A stretch of 64,000 nt of DNA from Geosiphon pyriformis (Eukaryota > Glomeromycota > Glomeromycetes > Archaeosporales > Geosiphonaceae): positions 180,759 to 244,758 of the forward strand of contig JAAOMT010000515.1 in assembly GCA_016748015.1 (NCBI GenBank), read 5' to 3'. Each line of letters starts with the position of its first letter. The stretch's first letter is position 1. The translations under genes were made by a program, and so were the position numbers. The notes beneath the pieces are model-generated. The model searched no databases. It had not been told where the DNA came from and was given only the letters and a program-made list of their open reading frames with translations. Positions 61,313-64,000 of the stretch are shown piece by piece.

Positions 61313-63496
61313 ATGATTTTTTTTTACAAAAATATACGCGTAAAAATCAGTTTTCTATGCTTCCTACTGACGCTTGTATCAGCTAATAACATTATATTGC
61401 CAATCTCCAAACCTCAATCAACACTTTCCCCAAAGACACACAAATTTATTTTTAATGTTTCTAAAAAACTACTTTCTCCAGATGGTTTCGAACGAAAAGT
61501 TTGGACAGTCAATGGTCAATATCCTGGGCCTCCAATTCATGTAATGAAACATGATCGTATCAAAGTAACAGTTGTCAATAACCTTGAAAACGAGGAAACT
61601 GCCATTCATTGGCATGGTTTTCTTCAAAAAGGTACACCTTGGTACGATGGTGCTCCTGGGACAACACAGTGTCCAATTGCTATCGGAAAAAATTTCACAT
61701 ATAACATCAAAGCTAGAGATTCCGGAACATTTTGGTGGTAGGTATTCGACTATATAATTAGGATTTCAATCTTATTAAATTATTCAATTTTACTCTTGTT
61801 CATGTAATTTTTTGAAATTAGGCATTCACATTTCATTGGTCAATATGTTGATGGCCTGGCCGGCGCATTAATTGTTCATGATCCAAAAGATCCTTACCTT
61901 CCTTTATATGACGAAGAATTTATTGTATATCTTGCTGACTGGTATCACCAAGAGTCATCTGAATTATTACATGCATTAAAAACACCAGTCTCAGAAGGAG
62001 GGGAAGAAGTAGGCAACAACATTTTGTTATTCAAATGTTAAATTTTTTGTCAAAGAGAATTCAGCTTCTAAATTTGGACATTATACATTCTTAAGCCTGT
62101 AGCCCAAAGCCTTCTTATAAATGGTAAAAACCGATTTAATTGCACGTATGCTCCCAAAGAATCGAAATGTAACTCAAATGTCAGCCTAGCCAAGTTTCGA
62201 TTTGAGAAAGATAAACGATACCGTATACGAATAATTAATTCAAGGTAATAATTTCATCTGTTTACTTTTAATATTTTTTCTGATTTCACGAAGAATAAAA
62301 CCAATTTGAAAAATTTGATCTATCAGTGCGGATCATACGTTTTACTACTCAATCGATAACCACCATCTATTAGTAATTGAAGCCGATTCACAACTTGTAA
62401 AACTCCAAAAAGTACACAGCCTTAGGATTGAGCCTGGACAACGTTATTCCGCGATAGTTAATGCCGATCAAGCAGTTGACAGCTTTTGGATGCGTGCTAC
62501 AGTTGATGCTGATGAAGACGCTTCGAAGATTGGGCTCAAGCCCGAGGTCAAGGCTGTTGTACAATACGCTGAGGCACCGAACAAAAATCCACAATCCAAG
62601 TCATGGAAAAAAGCTGTCAAAAAGGTCAAAACCCTTCAACAAAAACATCTGAGACCGTATCGACATCATTCTGTCCCCGGACCTGTCGGTCGAGAACTCA
62701 TTTTCAAAATTGATTTCAGAGAAGATGAAGAGACCAATGTTTTAAATGGATTCATTAACAATTCGACAGGACACATCGATATAAAAAATCCAATCTTGAA
62801 CAAAGTCTTACATGGTTATTCAGTTGATGCAATAACCCAGACAACCACAAATGTTTTCGTTTTTGATAAATTTGGAGAGGTCATTCAGATCGTGATTCAA
62901 AGTAAGGGAAATCCCCGAATTTGTTTTAAAATCGAACCGATGACTTTCTTCACAATATTTTAACCTATATTTTTTACATGAAAACAGATCAAATGGATGA
63001 AGACCACCCATTTCATTTAGTAAGTTGCGATACCAGAATATTCGGGGAAATCGTTTTTTTTATTAATATAATATTTTTTCGACCTTTCACTCTATTTAGC
63101 ACGGGCATAACTTCTACTGGCTGGGCTCAGGTCCAAACCCTTATAATCCCGCAAATTCTACCTTGAACTTAAAAAATCCTCCCTTACGTGACACTTCGAA
63201 TGTGCCAGCATCTGGCTGGACTGTAATTCGATTCGTAGCGAATAATCCTGGCGCTTGGTTTCTTCATTGCCGTAAGTATGAATGTTTGATTTAAGTAAAT
63301 TCACATTGTGGTATTAGGATTTATTGAATATTTTTTTCTCTTAGATATTGAATGGCATGTTCAACAGGGTATGTTAGTTCAGTTCCTGGAGCTACCATTG
63401 CAATTGAAAGAATATCGACAGCCGGAAGCCGTGACAAATTTGTGTGACCCATCGTTTGACGATCTTGCATCGAAACAATTGAATGCTACATCTTAA
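61313..63496 (+). CDS. Secreted multicopper oxidase (laccase/ferroxidase superfamily), 563 aa, seven exons
   Basis: Exons 61313-61737, 61822-62008, 62096-62244, 62327-62901, 62988-63019, 63100-63271 and 63345-63496 join in phase to 563 residues. An N-terminal signal peptide ([13 protein letters not shown], cut near residue 24) sends it out of the cell. All four copper-binding motifs are intact: HWHGF (99-103), WWHSHF (141-146), HPFHLHGH (452-459) and [12 protein letters not shown] (512-523). Together they hold the type 1 and type 2/3 coppers, with Met523 the likely axial position. These enzymes take electrons from phenols, Fe(II) or similar donors and reduce oxygen to water. There is no C-terminal membrane helix as in Fet3 ferroxidases. 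A Lys/His-rich insertion of about 40 residues (about 275-315) lies between the second and third cupredoxin domains. The substrate, phenolic or iron, cannot be decided from this sequence. Confidence 0.92.
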
Positions 63497-64000
63497 TACA
63501 TGTAATAGTAATACTGAATAGCCTTGTATAATAATACATTATTTAATTATGTAATTCTCCTACTTTCCCAATTTAATGTGGCAAAATTTTGTATTTAAGA
63601 GCGGATTAATAGCTCAAACCGATGAAATTTTTTAATGGAGAGGTGATGTTCAGTATTACCCATCTAATTGTGGATATTTCTCCTCCATTAAAGTTTTCAT
63701 CCATTTCGAATCTTAAAATCATTAATTTTTGATCAAAGAACCAACAATAAAAAGTTTTTAGAATTTGAGAGATCAAAATAAGGTGATTTTATAGAAATGG
63801 TAATGTTTTAAAGAAGATGCTGGTTCCTAATATTTTACAAAGAATTTTGTCTGGAAAGGCATTAGAGAAATTTAATAGCACATAAAAGAAATTTAATAAC
63901 TCATAAAAGAACAGGGGGGCTAGGCTAAGTATCAAAATTAAGCTTTATGAATAATATTTCCAAATCAACTAATTATTTGCCCGAAGGCAAAATGAATGCT
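63497..64000. other. 3' flank of the multicopper oxidase gene
   Basis: AT-rich downstream DNA to the window edge. No gene seen. Confidence 0.6.

Noticed and set aside
1-64000. CRISPR arrays, operons, ribosome binding sites, tRNA or rRNA genes
   Set aside because: The DNA is eukaryotic with spliced genes. No regular spacer arrays or cloverleaf and rRNA signatures were seen.

Overview
The window looks like nuclear DNA of an arbuscular mycorrhizal fungus (Glomeromycotina, most likely Glomeraceae such as Rhizophagus). The evidence is the very AT-rich background, genes split by many short introns (about 50-110 nt) with fungal-type GTATGT/GTAAGT donors, LRR/F-box genes, a secreted heme peroxygenase, a multicopper oxidase, and fragments of the LINE family I associate with these fungi. 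There is no prokaryotic, organellar, rRNA or tRNA signal. The assignment rests on recognition by eye, not on a search.

Nine protein-coding genes could be reconstructed exon by exon: an F-box/LRR protein (2267-4090 +), a seven-helix TLC-like membrane protein (5266-6800 -), an ABCG half-transporter (20146-23220 -), a small C2-domain protein (29356-30271 -), a secreted heme-thiolate peroxygenase (43157-44101 +), a second F-box protein (47623-49248 -), a THEP1/NTPCR-type nucleoside triphosphatase (50604-51362 -), the meiotic MutS homologue MSH5 with 24 exons (52332-57033 +), and a multicopper oxidase (61313-63496 +). In every multi-exon model the exon phases add up to an uninterrupted frame.

The window is built of two kinds of DNA. 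Gene-bearing blocks (about 2-9.5, 18.5-24.5, 29-30.5 and 42.5-64 kb) have ordinary fungal composition. Between them lie blocks of extreme A+T content with very few CG dinucleotides (about 9.6-18.4, 24.8-29, 30.5-42.4 kb). At least part of the second kind is decayed transposon. A near full-length LINE lies on the minus strand at about 34.1-40.6 kb, still readable as ORF1 (zinc knuckle, coiled coil) and ORF2 (reverse transcriptase box), and a second ORF1 remnant lies at 14.6-15.7 kb. A much fresher 5'-truncated copy of the same family, with a 409-codon frame and poly(A) tail, sits at 44.7-46.1 kb in a gene block. The changes I could compare are mainly C-to-T and G-to-A, which fits methylation-driven decay. 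Other mobile DNA: a 303-bp MITE with 39-bp terminal inverted repeats (27635-27937) and a broken Tc1/mariner transposase (about 57.34-58.15 kb).

The genes do not form a pathway. The most notable points are the MITE, two probable microexons (6 nt in the C2 gene, 11 nt in the ABCG gene), a probable GC-AG intron in MSH5, an apparently complete MSH5 in a lineage long called asexual, and the contrast in decay between LINE copies in the two compartments. I did not find a clearly new multi-gene system.
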